DNA of 64,000 nucleotides, taken from the NCBI GenBank assembly GCA_963770995.1, contig CAVYRS010000001.1, positions 4,960,001 through 5,024,000 on the forward strand. The letters run 5' to 3'. The stretch comes from CAVSWN01 sp963770995. GTDB lineage: Bacteria > Acidobacteriota > Vicinamibacteria > Vicinamibacterales > CAVVIG01. The notes beneath the pieces were generated by a model, which saw only the letters and a list, made by a program, of their open reading frames with translations, searched no databases and was not told where the DNA came from. This document shows positions 9,976-27,080 of the stretch, one piece after another. Position 1 is the stretch's first letter; each line of letters starts with the position of its first letter. The translations under genes were made by a program, and so were the position numbers.

Positions 9976-10055
9976 ATGGCTGATGGCTAAGGGCTGATGG
10001 CTAAACATTGGGATTAACCCGGACCGTTAGCCATTAGCCGTCAGCCATTAGCCAT
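9976..10055 (+). repeat. Large inverted repeat between rplK and rplA
   Basis: Two 29-base arms (9976-10004 and 10027-10055) match as inverted repeats at about 26 of 29 positions around a 22-base loop. Each arm is itself a near-tandem of GGCTGATGGCTAA-type units. In RNA it would form a long hairpin just before the rplA leader. It could be a processing or control element inside the operon, or an inserted repeat unit. No T-run follows, so it is not a simple terminator. Confidence 0.7.
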
Positions 10056-10112
10056 GACGAGAATCACAAAGTGGGAGAGCGCGATGCGCTCGTTTGAACC
10101 ACGGGAGAAGAC

Positions 10113-10820
10113 ATGAAGAAGCACGGGAAGAAATTCACCGCCGCCAGGGCGCAAGTCGCGGCCGATCGGACCTATTCGATCGAAGACGCGATGCCGCTGA
10201 TGCAGAAAGTCAAGTTCGCCAAGTTCGATGAGACTGTCGAGCTGTCGCTGCGGCTCGGCGTCGACCCCAAGCACGCGGACCAGATGGTGCGCGGCACCGT
10301 GGTCCTGCCGCACGGGTTGGGCAAGAGCAAGCGTGTCCTCGCCATCGCCGGCGGCGACAAGCAGAAAGAAGCGTCGGACGCGGGCGCCGACGTGGTCGGC
10401 GGCGAGGAGATGGTGGAGAAGATCCAGGGCGGCTTCATGGATTTCGAGGCCGTGGTCGCGACGCCGGACATGATGCGGGCGGTCGGCAAGCTCGGGAAGG
10501 TGCTCGGCCCGCGCGGGCTGATGCCGAACCCGAAGACCGGCACCGTGACCACCGACATCGGGAAGGCGATCAAGGAAATCAAGGCCGGCAAGGTGGAGTT
10601 CCGCGTCGACAAGACGGGCATCATCCACGCGCCGGTCGGCAAGACCTCGTTCGCCACCCCGTCGCTCGTCGCCAACGCGCACGCGCTCGTCGAGAGCATC
10701 GTGAAAGCGAAGCCGTCGGCGGCGAAGGGCAAGTACCTGCGGAGCGTCACGGTGTCCTCGACGATGGGCCCGGGGATCCGCATCGACACGACGAACATCG
10801 AAGCCACCGCGAAGCATTAA
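10113..10820 (+). CDS. rplA: 50S ribosomal protein L1
   Basis: 235 aa, usual length. Family blocks include YSIEDAMPLMQKVKFAKFDETVELSLRLG-type N-terminus, VRGTVVLPHGLGK, ADVVGGEEMVEKIQGGFMDF, GRLGKVLGPRGLMPNPK-like text (VGKLGKVLGPRGLMPNPK) and the end STMGPGIRIDTTNI. L1 builds the ribosomal L1 stalk and in many bacteria represses its own operon. ATG 10113 follows GGGAGAAGAC. Confidence 0.97.
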   Translation: MKKHGKKFTAARAQVAADRTYSIEDAMPLMQKVKFAKFDETVELSLRLGVDPKHADQMVRGTVVLPHGLGKSKRVLAIAGGDKQKEASDAGADVVGGEEMVEKIQGGFMDFEAVVATPDMMRAVGKLGKVLGPRGLMPNPKTGTVTTDIGKAIKEIKAGKVEFRVDKTGIIHAPVGKTSFATPSLVANAHALVESIVKAKPSAAKGKYLRSVTVSSTMGPGIRIDTTNIEATAKH

Positions 10821-10829
10821 GGATCCGAC

Positions 10830-11357
10830 ATGTCTGTTTCCAAAGCTGAAAAAGTCGCCGAGCTGGAGCAGCTCCAGGCGGCGTTCAAAGGATCGGACAG
10901 CGCGATCCTGATCGACTACAAGGGCATCAACGTGCCCCAGGTCACCGAACTGCGGCGGCAGCTGCGCCGCGCGAAGGCGACCTACAAGGTCGTCAAGAAC
11001 ACGCTGGCGAAGCGCGCGCTCAAGGGCACGGCGTTCGAATCCCTCGAGCAACATTTCGAGGGCACGACGGCGGTCGCTTATACCACCACCGATCCGGTCG
11101 CGCTCGCCAAGACGCTGACCGGCTTCGCGAAGACCGCGCCGATGCTGAAGATCAAGGCGGCCGTCGTGTCGGGCCGCGCGATCCAGCCGGCGGAGGTGAC
11201 CGATCTGGCGGCGCTGCCGGGCAAGCCGGAGCTGTACGCGAAGCTCCTGTTCGTGCTGCAGGCGCCGATGGTCCAGATTGTCAGCGTGCTCAACGCCGCC
11301 CCGCGCGATTTGATGAACGTGTTGGTTGCCGCTGAAAAGAAACGGCAAGAGTCATAA
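10830..11357 (+). CDS. rplJ: 50S ribosomal protein L10
   Basis: 175 aa stalk-base protein that anchors L7/L12 dimers. N-terminal rRNA-binding domain with ILIDYKGINVPQVTELRRQLRRAKATYKVVKNTLAKRAL, then the helical C-terminus that carries L7/L12 (LLFVLQAPMVQIVSVLNAAPRDLMNVLVAA). It starts 9 bp after rplA and ends 45 bp before rplL. That gap holds a small GCTATC/GATAGC hairpin and a good AGGAGA ribosome site. Confidence 0.96.
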   Translation: MSVSKAEKVAELEQLQAAFKGSDSAILIDYKGINVPQVTELRRQLRRAKATYKVVKNTLAKRALKGTAFESLEQHFEGTTAVAYTTTDPVALAKTLTGFAKTAPMLKIKAAVVSGRAIQPAEVTDLAALPGKPELYAKLLFVLQAPMVQIVSVLNAAPRDLMNVLVAAEKKRQES

Positions 11358-11402
11358 GAGTGGCTATCCGCTGATAGCTGAGAGCGACAAGGAGATATCG
11401 AA

Positions 11403-11789
11403 ATGGCCGAAGTGACGCAGCAGCAAGTTGTCGATTACATCAAGGGCATCAGCGTGCTGGAGCTGTCCCAGCTCGTGAAGACGCTCGAGACCGAGCTCGG
11501 CGTGTCAGCCGCGGCGGCCATGCCGATGGCGATGCCGATGGGCGGCGGGGCCGCGGCGGCGGCGCCGGTGGAAGAGAAGACCGAGTTCACCGTGACGCTC
11601 ACCGATTTCGGCGCGAACAAGATCAACGTCATCAAGGTCGTGCGCGAGATCACCGCGCTCGGCCTGAAGGAAGCCAAGGACCTCGTGGAGAGCGTGCCCA
11701 AGGCCGTCAAGGAAGCGATCCCCAAGGAAGAGGCCGAGGCCATCAGGAAGAAGTTCGAGGAAGTCGGCGCGAAGGTGGAAGTCAAGTAG
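11403..11789 (+). CDS. rplL: 50S ribosomal protein L7/L12
   Basis: 128 aa acidic stalk protein. The N-terminal dimerisation helix (VVDYIKGISVLELSQLVKTLETELG) is followed by an Ala/Met/Gly-rich hinge. The conserved C-terminal factor-binding domain is EKTEFTVTLTDFGANKINVIKVVREITALGLKEAKDLVE. It recruits EF-Tu, EF-G and other GTPases. The gap to rpoB (141 bp) holds an imperfect inverted repeat and a terminator-like hairpin. Confidence 0.97.
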   Translation: MAEVTQQQVVDYIKGISVLELSQLVKTLETELGVSAAAAMPMAMPMGGGAAAAAPVEEKTEFTVTLTDFGANKINVIKVVREITALGLKEAKDLVESVPKAVKEAIPKEEAEAIRKKFEEVGAKVEVK

Positions 11790-11791
11790 CT

Positions 11792-11856
11792 ATGAGGTCA
11801 GAGGGATGAGGGTTGAGATCGGACTCATCCTTCATCACTCGTCCCTCATACCTGAC
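11792..11856 (+). repeat. Imperfect inverted repeat after rplL
   Basis: ATGAGG/GGGATGAGG words at 11792-11815 are answered by CTCATCC, TCCCTCAT and CCTGAC words at 11824-11855, so the transcript can fold on itself. With the hairpin at 11895 it makes the rplL-rpoB spacer highly structured. Confidence 0.5.
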
Positions 11857-11894
11857 GCGTTTCAGCACCACCCCGGCAGCGCGAGCGCAGCGAA

Positions 11895-11915
11895 GCCGGC
11901 GAGCGCCGGCTTTTT
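11895..11915 (+). terminator. Terminator-like hairpin just upstream of rpoB
   Basis: GCCGGC, loop GAGC, GCCGGC, then TTTTT, lying 16 bases before the rpoB ATG. It has the form of a weak intrinsic terminator. As it sits between rplL and rpoB, it most likely acts as an attenuator that lowers polymerase-subunit expression relative to the ribosomal proteins. An attenuator at this place is known in enterobacteria. Confidence 0.7.
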
Positions 11916-11930
11916 CCTCGAGGTTTAAGA

Positions 11931-16220
<4,290 letters not shown>

Positions 16221-16224
16221 ATAG

Positions 16225-20439
<4,215 letters not shown>

Positions 20440-20463
20440 TTGGCGTAGCGCGAGGCTGTGTAG

Positions 20464-20484
20464 CGCGACCCTTTCAGGGTCGCG
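20464..20484. repeat. GCGACCCT palindrome after rpoC
   Basis: CGCGACCCT, TTC, AGGGTCGCG. The same palindrome with loop TTT recurs at 32233-32253 behind rpoC copy 2, so it was duplicated with the gene end or belongs to a dispersed repeat family. Confidence 0.7.
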
Positions 20485-20486
20485 AG

Positions 20487-20521
20487 ATGGGTGGCGAGCG
20501 AAAGCTCGCCGCCCATTTTTT
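20487..20521 (+). terminator. Rho-independent terminator of rpoC
   Basis: A 13-bp stem (ATGGGTGGCGAGC / GCTCGCCGCCCAT, one G-T pair), GAAA tetraloop and six T's. It ends the rplK-to-rpoC transcript. Confidence 0.92.
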
Positions 20522-20581
20522 GTGTGCGCAGGACTTCGGTTTTTGTGGTGCAGAACTTCAGCCCTGGGAGTAGGACGTGGT

Positions 20582-20624
20582 GTCCGGCTTCAGCCGGACC
20601 TGGGCAGGAAAGGCCCTTCCTGCC
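20582..20624. repeat. Double palindrome (GTCCGGCT / GGCAGGAA)
   Basis: GTCCGGCTTCAGCCGGAC is followed by GGCAGGAAAGGCCCTTCCTGCC. The first palindrome recurs with loop CT at 45925-45942. It has the form of a dispersed REP-like unit and lies just downstream of the minus-strand cupredoxin gene. Confidence 0.6.
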
Positions 20625-20630
20625 ATGCAG

Positions 20631-20999
20631 CTACTGAATGGTGATCGATCCCTGTAACGCGCGGTTCTGATCGTTGATGTGATCGTGGAAGCCGCAGCGG
20701 CGGGCGACGTTGAGATTTCCGCTTTCGCGCTGCTGACCGGCCTCGAGGCGCCCAACCTGATTGAGCTCGGGGCAGTCGGTGTGCTCCGGATGCGGATCTG
20801 ACGTCATTTCGTGCGCGCGCGTATCGTTGTTGATGAATGTCACGCGCGTACCGCGTGGCACGGTCAGACTGGTCAGACAGACGGCATTGTTCAGGATTAA
20901 GAATGTCGTCGCCGGGTTCGTGATGCTCGAGCAGGTGATGTTCGGCGACGGCGCTGTGCCCGAGCTCTTGCCGCTCGACTTCAGCCGCGAGCACCGCAC
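20631..20999 (-). CDS. Cupredoxin-domain protein, N-terminus uncertain
   Basis: About 122 aa from GTG 20999. The fold signature is LTVPRGTRVTFINNDTRAHEMTSDPHPEHTD followed by CGFHDHIND, giving His, Cys and His/Met candidates for a type 1 copper site, and a final strand LQGSITIQ. The upstream frame is closed by a TGA, but a signal-peptide-like stretch (TTLQMLMLGAVLAAE) starts at about 21031 in another frame. The real gene may therefore begin near 21031-21036 with one frameshift near 20980. If so it would be exported, as expected for a cupredoxin. It lies downstream of the redoxin-containing minus-strand gene. Confidence 0.65.
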   Translation of the reverse strand: MRCSRLKSSGKSSGTAPSPNITCSSITNPATTFLILNNAVCLTSLTVPRGTRVTFINNDTRAHEMTSDPHPEHTDCPELNQVGRLEAGQQRESGNLNVARRCGFHDHINDQNRALQGSITIQ

Positions 21000-21074
21000 C
21001 GAGCATCAGCATCTGCAACGTAGTCACGCGTGCTTTCTGCGGGGCGGGCACGCACCATTATAAGTTCGTTGCGC

Positions 21075-22404
21075 TCAGCCTTCGACGCGCCCGGGTTCGC
21101 GAGGCGAGCGGTCGGGCGTGGCGCCGAAGTGGAGCCCTTCCACGAGGCCGCGCTCGTCGATCCAGACGGCAGTCGGCCAGCACGCGACACGAAATCGTTT
21201 CGCCAGTTGCGACGTGGGATCCGGAATGAGGTCGAACCGCAGACCATGCTCGCGCGCGCACGCGCGCACGCGCGCTGCTCCCTCGCCGTCGCCGACCGCC
21301 AGAACGACGTAACGTTCCTCGCGCGATTGGTCCACGACGCGTTGGAGACGCCGGAAGCTCGGCCACGCACGGGGCCGACCACGATTTCCAGAACAGCAGC
21401 AGCACACGTCGGCCGCGCAGCCGGCCGAGCAGCAGGTCGCGCGCCTGCTGATCCTGAACTGCCTCATCCTGAATTTCACCATCCCTGAAGACCGCATCTG
21501 GCGCCCGCTCGCCGGTGCGGACGCCGAGGCGCAACATACGGGAAGGGTGGTGCTGGCCGGCCTTGCCATGCCGCTCGAGCGCGGCCCTGAACGCTTGCGC
21601 GTCAAGCGGACCGGCGTGCTGCCAGATCAACTCACCCGTCCCGCTCATGAGATAAGTCGCGGAGCGCGCGTGCGCGTTGAAGGCTGCGGTCCAGTTCCCT
21701 TGATAGTCCTCGGTGATCACAAGGGGACCGGCAAGCTCGCCTGCAAACGGACCGAGCGTTCTTTCAACCGCCGCGCGCGTCTGGTCGAACGATCGCTCAG
21801 GCAGCACGACGAACACCGGGATCTCTGCATCCCTGAGCCCGCTGCGGAGTACGGCCTCGCTCAAGACCGGCAACGGCGCCAGGGATGGTTCCCCCGCAAA
21901 GTGGATGATGCACGTGGTGTCGGGATCGGCGGGACGGCTCGGCGCGAATCGTGCGCTGATGTGCGCCGTGATCGCGTTGCTGAGTACCTCGTCCGGCCCA
22001 ACCGGCCCCAGATCGGGAGCATCAGGTTGACCCACCACGCCGGCATATTTGGCAGCGGGGGTCCTCCCACGGAGCACGTCGAACCCCCTTCCACACCTTC
22101 GACGCCGGACACCGAACCAAGCTGTAAGCCTTCGACACGCATACACACCTGCTGCGCGATGCGCCGCGGCCTTGCGGTTCCAAGCGTGGGCGTGAGCAAG
22201 GAGAAGATGAAACGATGCGGCTCGCTTCTCTCCTCCTGTGTTCCGGTCCAGGGCAGGTTTGGATTCTTGGCATCCGGAGTGACCCAGGTCCACACGTATC
22301 TGCCGACAGTTCCGGCCGGTATCCAGCTCTTGAACGCGCTGAGCGCGGTTCCCGCGCCCGTTTCCGCAACGTCGACGACCACGTCCAGCCGTGGCGACAC
22401 TGTA
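21075..22404 (-). pseudogene. C-terminal segment of the split gene: redoxin domain
   Basis: This segment continues the split gene beyond the second IS. It carries a beta-rich stretch (ALSAFKSWIPAGTVGRYVWTWVTPD) and PAWWVNLMLPIWG. After a frame change at ~22010 comes GPDEVLSNAITAHISARF and a first thioredoxin-fold-like part (TTCIIHFAGEP, IPVFVVLPERSFDQTRAAVE, LVITEDYQGNWTAAF). A second, AhpC/TlpA-like domain follows: GERAPDAVF, VLLLFWKSWSAPCVAEL, then after a shift at ~21355 RRLQRVVDQSREERYVVLAVGDGE and RFRVACWPTAVWIDERG. The active site has a single Cys (SAPC), so it resembles redoxins lacking the second Cys of the CxxC pair. Confidence 0.7.
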
Positions 22405-24292
22405 TGCGCGGCGACAATGAGATCTGCCGCACGTGTTGCCTCATTTCGGAATGTTACCAGCGAAACATGGGTCACTTGTAAGGCGGATCGCTTCATAGGG
22501 ATGCGAATCAAACGGAGGCAATCTTCTCCGGACGCCGTTGTTCTGAGGTCACAGCGCCGGAGCTCCGTTAGGAGCGGAGGCGCCAGGAGAGATCCGGGAA
22601 ACACTGTGGCGATCATGGCAGCACCGCTCCGGCTCGGTGAGAAATCGTGTGCGCCCGATCGATCGTCGAGAATCTACGCCGCGTCCTTGGACGGCGATGC
22701 GAAGACGAGTTGGCGCGCGGCGGCCTGGCGCCAATCCCGGACCCGCCGCTGAAACGTCCGGAGTTGACCATCGGGGAAGACGCCCGGGAGTTCACCCTGG
22801 AGGCGCTCGAAGAGCTCTCGGCCGATTCGATCGGGCTCGGCCTCGAGCCACGTGCGGACACAGGGCCAGACGCTGGCGAACGGGTCCGCGCGTGTCCGCC
22901 AGTCACGCCGCGGTCTGGGTGCGCGCCGATGGGTGGCGCGGACCTCGCCGTGCCGCCACGCCGTGGCCAAGCCGGCAAGAAAGCCGTCCAAGCTGCCCTC
23001 GTGACGCGCCGTCAGATGCGTCGGCTGGCCGGACGCGAGTCCCGCCAGGTGGTGTTGCACCACGCGGATCTCCTCCAGGAGGCGCAAGGGGTCGAGGCGG
23101 TCGGCCACCGTTCGCAACCGGTCCTTCATCTCGGCGGGGATAGCCGCGCTGGCGAGCAGCTTCGCATAGGGCGTCTCCGGGAGGTGATACGTCTTGCGCA
23201 CCTTGGCGCCGAGCCGCGTTTTGGACGCCAACTTGAAGGACGGTTGGAAGAAGTTCACGAAGAGCCGTGAGGCCGCGTAGAGCCGTGAGAGCGCGGCGGC
23301 GGCGGCGAGCCCCTCCAACCGGCGATAGCCCACCAGCCGACGCACGATCGACCCGTTCTTCTGTTCGACCCACGCTTGGTCATTCTTGTGGTACGGGCGG
23401 GACCGGGTGCAGGGAATGCTATGGGCCAGACAGTAGGCCGCCACGGTTTCGTTCATGAACTCCCCGCCGTTGTCGGTGTCGAACCCACGCAGCGGAAAGG
23501 GCATGGTGGTCCGCAACTGCTCCAGTGCCGCCGTGACGAGCGCCCCATCGCGCACGACGAGCGCGACGCATTCCGTCCAGCCGGACGACACGTCGGTCAA
23601 CGTCAGCGTGTGCACGAAGCTCCCCGCCGGGGACTCACCTCCATGGCTGACGAGATCCGCCTCCATATCGCCGGGGAGCGGCTCCTCCCATTCCGCGAAC
23701 GTGCGCAGCGGGATGTTCCGTTGGACGGCCGGGGTGGCACGCCCGCGCACGCGCTTCCCAGCGACCGCCGCGCGGGTGGGACGCAGCAAGCGGTCCAGGG
23801 TCGCCGCGCTCGCCGTCAGCAGCCGGGCCCGCACCGTCGATTCCAGCGTGAGGTGCCCGTGCCGCTCGAGCGCGGAGACCAGCATCGGCAAGAGCGGCTT
23901 GAGCCGCTTTCCGCAGATCCGGTCGGAGGCCTCCCACAGCACAATGAGCGCTTCGCGCACCGCGGCGTCGTACACCGGAAGCCGCGCGGGTCGACTCGCA
24001 CCGGTTGCGCACGGCTTCGCGTGCATGAGCAATCGAATGGCGTGCTTGCGGTGGTAGCCGGTGACCGCGACAAACTCGTCGAGAATCCGGTGCTTCTCGT
24101 CCTTCAGCCCGCCGCGATACCGCTCCCGAATTGCCTGCAACAGATCCTGCCGGGTCGCCGCGTTGACTGCCTGTGCCATCGTGTCCTCCTGGGGTCCACC
24201 ACAGTGGTAGCAGACTTCGTGAGGCAACGACCCCCCTTGGGTAACAGAAAGGGTGAGTCAATGCGACCGGCAAAAGTAATTGACTCCGCGCA
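22405..24292 (-). mobile_element. Insertion sequence, 1888 bp, rve-type transposase, TSD CTGTA
   Basis: The ends read TGCGCGGCGACAATGAG inward from the left and TGCGCGGAGTCAATTAC inward from the right. They begin TG and end CA, and the imperfect inverted repeat can be followed for about 36 bases. The flanks carry a 5-bp target duplication CTGTA (22400-22404 and 24293-24297). The element carries one transposase gene on the minus strand. Its removal with one CTGTA copy restores the host reading frame, which proves the borders. Confidence 0.85.
22674..24179 (-). CDS. DDE integrase-core transposase
   Basis: 501 aa. The start at ATG 24179 is supported by AGGAGG eight bases upstream. An N-terminal helical/HTH region (DEFVAVTGYHRKHAIRLL) precedes an integrase core. 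The catalytic acidic residues are D in GDMEADLVSHGG, D in FDTDNGGEFMN and E in DQAWVEQKNGSIVRRLVGYRR. The C-terminal part is long and Arg/Leu-rich. The core is like IS481/ISNCY-type integrase transposases; I cannot assign the family securely. The gene is intact, so the element may still be mobile. Confidence 0.9.
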   Translation of the reverse strand: MAQAVNAATRQDLLQAIRERYRGGLKDEKHRILDEFVAVTGYHRKHAIRLLMHAKPCATGASRPARLPVYDAAVREALIVLWEASDRICGKRLKPLLPMLVSALERHGHLTLESTVRARLLTASAATLDRLLRPTRAAVAGKRVRGRATPAVQRNIPLRTFAEWEEPLPGDMEADLVSHGGESPAGSFVHTLTLTDVSSGWTECVALVVRDGALVTAALEQLRTTMPFPLRGFDTDNGGEFMNETVAAYCLAHSIPCTRSRPYHKNDQAWVEQKNGSIVRRLVGYRRLEGLAAAAALSRLYAASRLFVNFFQPSFKLASKTRLGAKVRKTYHLPETPYAKLLASAAIPAEMKDRLRTVADRLDPLRLLEEIRVVQHHLAGLASGQPTHLTARHEGSLDGFLAGLATAWRHGEVRATHRRAPRPRRDWRTRADPFASVWPCVRTWLEAEPDRIGRELFERLQGELPGVFPDGQLRTFQRRVRDWRQAAARQLVFASPSKDAA

Positions 24293-25671
24293 CTGTAATC
24301 ACGCCGCGCAGGATCACGCCGTCCGGTCCGACCTCGAGCGCCGAGTATGTGGCGTTGGCGGGGGCGAAGGAGTTGAGCCCGTTGTTGAAAGTAGCGCGTG
24401 GCTTCGCCAGCTCCTGCTGAGCGATCGCCTGTGCGGAGGCCACCGCTGTGTCGCGCGCCGCCTTCACGAGGGGCAGAGCCTTGTTCTTCCACTTCGTGGG
24501 CAGTCCGGAGATCGACACGTCACCGACAGGTTGCAGCGACACCGTCTGGCTCGTGACATCGAGCGCAAGAGCGAGCTTTTGCGTGATCGTAACGTCGTAA
24601 TTTTGCTCGTCGATCAAGTAGCCCCAGAGACTCGCTTCTCCGGTGACGACCAGGGTCATCACGCCGGGACTCCATTCGATGGTTGCGCTCGATGCCCACG
24701 CCTTGAAGCCAACCGCCGTCCCGCCAAAGGGGTCGACGACTTTGTAAGGACCGTAGCTGAACGCCTCGATCTGTTTCAGCGCCGGTCGCAGGATCTCGCC
24801 CACGAAGTCCTTGCTGATGGCGAGTGCGAACGCGTCGTTGGATTGCAGGAACAGATTGGCCACGTTGTCGAGCGCGAATGCCGGTATGTGGCCGACAAGT
24901 CTGAGGGGCAGGGCGATGACCTGCGCGCTGCCGGCCACCAGAGACTTGAACTGCCTGAACGGGAATTCGTCCGGCAGTTCCGCGAGCATCGGCTTGAACT
25001 TGGTTCGCATGAAACGCCGAACCTCGCGGGCAATCCGCTTGGTTTCTGCAGCAGTCAACGAGGTTCCCGGCGCCGGCTCGAACGTGACCTTGTGATCGTC
25101 GTCGGACGGCGCCACCTCGAGCGCGGGTTTGCCCTCGCTTGCCGACGCGCTGTAGTGGACGGCAAAGGCGGCCCTGACCTCGCCGTGGATGGGCTCCGGC
25201 AATGCAGGCGTGCTGGGGTCGGGTGAGTAGTGCGCGCGGACCTGGGCGTGGACCGTCACCTCCGAGGAGGAGCCTGGCGTGAGCGAAATGGTTGGCGTTC
25301 CCACCTGGATCCTGGCGGTGCCGCGAACGACGGCCAACCCTGCGAGTTGCCCGATGCCTTCCGCCAAGCCTCCGCTCCCCGCCGCCCCGCGCGGATTCCG
25401 GAGAGATCTCGGCCGACAACCTGAACGGCTTCCTGCGCATCGTGGACGTGGTCCTGCAGGGTCGTGAGCACATCCTGCGAAATGTCGCTGCTGTCCACGC
25501 CGCTCGCACCGAAATACTCTTGCAGGAATGTCTCGGCAAGCTCGAGGTGTGGATGTTTCGGCGTGTCGCCAACCCGCGCCACCATGCTGTGCAGGAACTT
25601 TGGCGACGCGTCCGAGGATACGCCTTTCTGATGCACCGTGGCCAGCAGCCGGTTCACGGCCGCGACGCTTA
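24293..25671 (-). pseudogene. Middle segment of the split gene
   Basis: This lies between the two insertion sequences. It opens SVAAVNRLLATVHQKGVSSDASPKFL and, after a 1-base shift in a G/C run near 25380, continues GGLAEGIGQLAGLAVVRGTARIQVG to ALEVGPDGVILRGVITV. The content is mixed alpha/beta with repeated strand-like stretches (SSEVTVHAQVRAHYSP, ATIEWSPGVMTLVVTGEASLWGYL). There is no membrane segment and no enzyme motif that I recognise. A stop (TGA at 24258-24260) appears only because the frame runs into the second IS. Confidence 0.75.
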
Positions 25672-26976
25672 GGGCCTGTCAGGAATTAAAAGCTTGTACT
25701 GCTGATCGACAAGTGGTACGGTGCCGCTGTGGATCTGGCCACCCTGCGAGCCAAGCATGCGGCTCTGTCGCCCGTGTTGACGGAGCGATCGCGCCGGGTG
25801 TGGGCGGCGACGGAAGCCCAGGCGATCGGCTACGGTGGTATCACGCAGGTGGCGCGCGCGACGGGGATCGCGGCGTCGACCATTCAGCGAGGCCTGCGTG
25901 AACTCGCATCGGGCGACACGCTGCCCGGCCCGCGGAGCCGGAAGGCCGGTGGGGGTCGCAAGCGAGCCACCGAGCGCGATGCCACGCTGTTGCGGGACTT
26001 GGACGCGCTGGTGGAGCCGACGGCGCCCGGCGATCCGGACTCGCCGCTGCGCTGGACGTGCCTGAGCGCACGCACCTTGGCGGTGGCGCTTGAGGGGCTG
26101 GGCCATCACATCAGCCACACCGTGGTCGCCGAATTGCTGCATGGCCTGGGCTACAGCCTGCAGGGCAACGTGAAGACGCGGGAAGGCCGCCAACACGTCG
26201 ACCGAGATGCGCAGTTTCGGTATATCGCGCGACGCGTACGAGCGGCCCAACGACAGCACCAGCCCACGATTTCGGTCGACACGAAGAAGAAGGAACTGAT
26301 CGGGGATTTCAAGAATACGGGCCGCACGTGGCGTCCGGCGAAATCGCCGCAGCGCGTGCGGGTCCATGACTTCGTGATCCCGGCCACCCCCACGACCGGC
26401 GGCAAGGCCATTCCGTACGGCGTCTACGACCTGCACCGGAACGAAGGCTGGGTGAGCGTCGGGATCGATCACGACACCGCGACCTTCGCCGTGCAGTCGA
26501 TTCGGCGCTGGTGGCAGCAGATGGGCCGTCCGGCGTATCGCCGACGCCCAGTCGCTGGTGATCACCGCCGATGCGGGCGGCAGCAACGGCGCCCGTCTGC
26601 GTCTGTGGAAGTGGGAACTGCAGCAGCTCGCCAATCGCACGGGCCTCGCCATCACGGTGTGTCATTTCCCGCCGGGGACGAGCAAGTGGAACAAGATCGA
26701 GCACCGGTTGTTTTCGCACATCGCGATGAACTGGCGCGGCACGCCGCTCGTCGACCTCGCCACCATCGTGAGCCTCATTGGATCGACGCACAGTCGGTCC
26801 GGCCTCCGCGTCCGGTCGGAACTCGATCGCGGCGAGTACCCCAGCGGCGTCACCGTCACCGACTGCGCAACTCGCGACCGTCCGCCTGGAACGCCATCGC
26901 TTCCACGGCGACTGGAACTACACGATTCACCCGGCCACGCGCACACCAGACAAGTCAGTTGTTGTCTGACAGGCCC
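25672..26976 (+). mobile_element. ISAzo13-like insertion sequence, 1305 bp, TSD TTA
   Basis: Terminal inverted repeats GGGCCTGTCAG (25672-25682) and CTGACAGGCCC (26966-26976) are perfect over 11 bp. TTA flanks both sides (25669-25671, 26977-26979). One transposase gene lies inside on the plus strand, its stop codon overlapping the right repeat. Removing the element with one TTA rejoins the host gene in frame, confirming the borders. Confidence 0.9.
25729..26969 (+). pseudogene. ISAzo13-family transposase, frameshifted
   Basis: It begins GTG (DLATLRAKHAALSPVLTERSRRVWAATEA) and shows an N-terminal HTH (GGITQVARATGIAASTIQRGLREL). The ISVDTKKKELIGDFKN acidic motif, DLHRNEGWVSVGIDHDTATFAVQSIRRWW and, after a frame change near 26535, VITADAGGSNGARLRLWKWELQ follow. 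The last acidic region is FPPGTSKWNKIEHRLFSHI. A second frame change near 26868 leads to the C-terminus GDWNYTIHPATRTPD. Two indels make this copy non-autonomous unless they are sequencing errors or programmed shifts. Confidence 0.85.
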
Positions 26977-27080
26977 TTACCTCCACGACCACGTCATAGT
27001 CGCCCGTCAGTCCGTTAGACATCTCGGTGCGCTCCTGTTGCGTGTCGGCGAAAGAGCTTTGTCGAGACGATGGTCGAGCG

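Larger units (their letters stand above)
21075..27022 (-). pseudogene. Large gene with C-terminal redoxin domain, split by two insertion sequences
   Basis: The start is ATG 27022 (MSNGLTGDYDVVVEV) with AGGAG upstream. An IS at 25672-26976 interrupts it after 15 codons. Removing that IS plus one TTA copy gives ...DVVVEVSVAAVNRLLATVHQ in frame. A second IS at 22405-24292 interrupts it again. Removing that plus one CTGTA copy gives ...LRGVITVSPRLDVVVDV in frame. The rebuilt protein is about 915 aa, with three further 1-base frame changes (near 25380, 22010, 21355). The N-terminal two thirds are not recognised. The C-terminus is a redoxin/thioredoxin-like domain (FWKSWSAPCVAEL). It is the last gene of the lspA-lgt-mini-protein operon; with two insertions it is surely inactive here. 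Confidence 0.8.
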
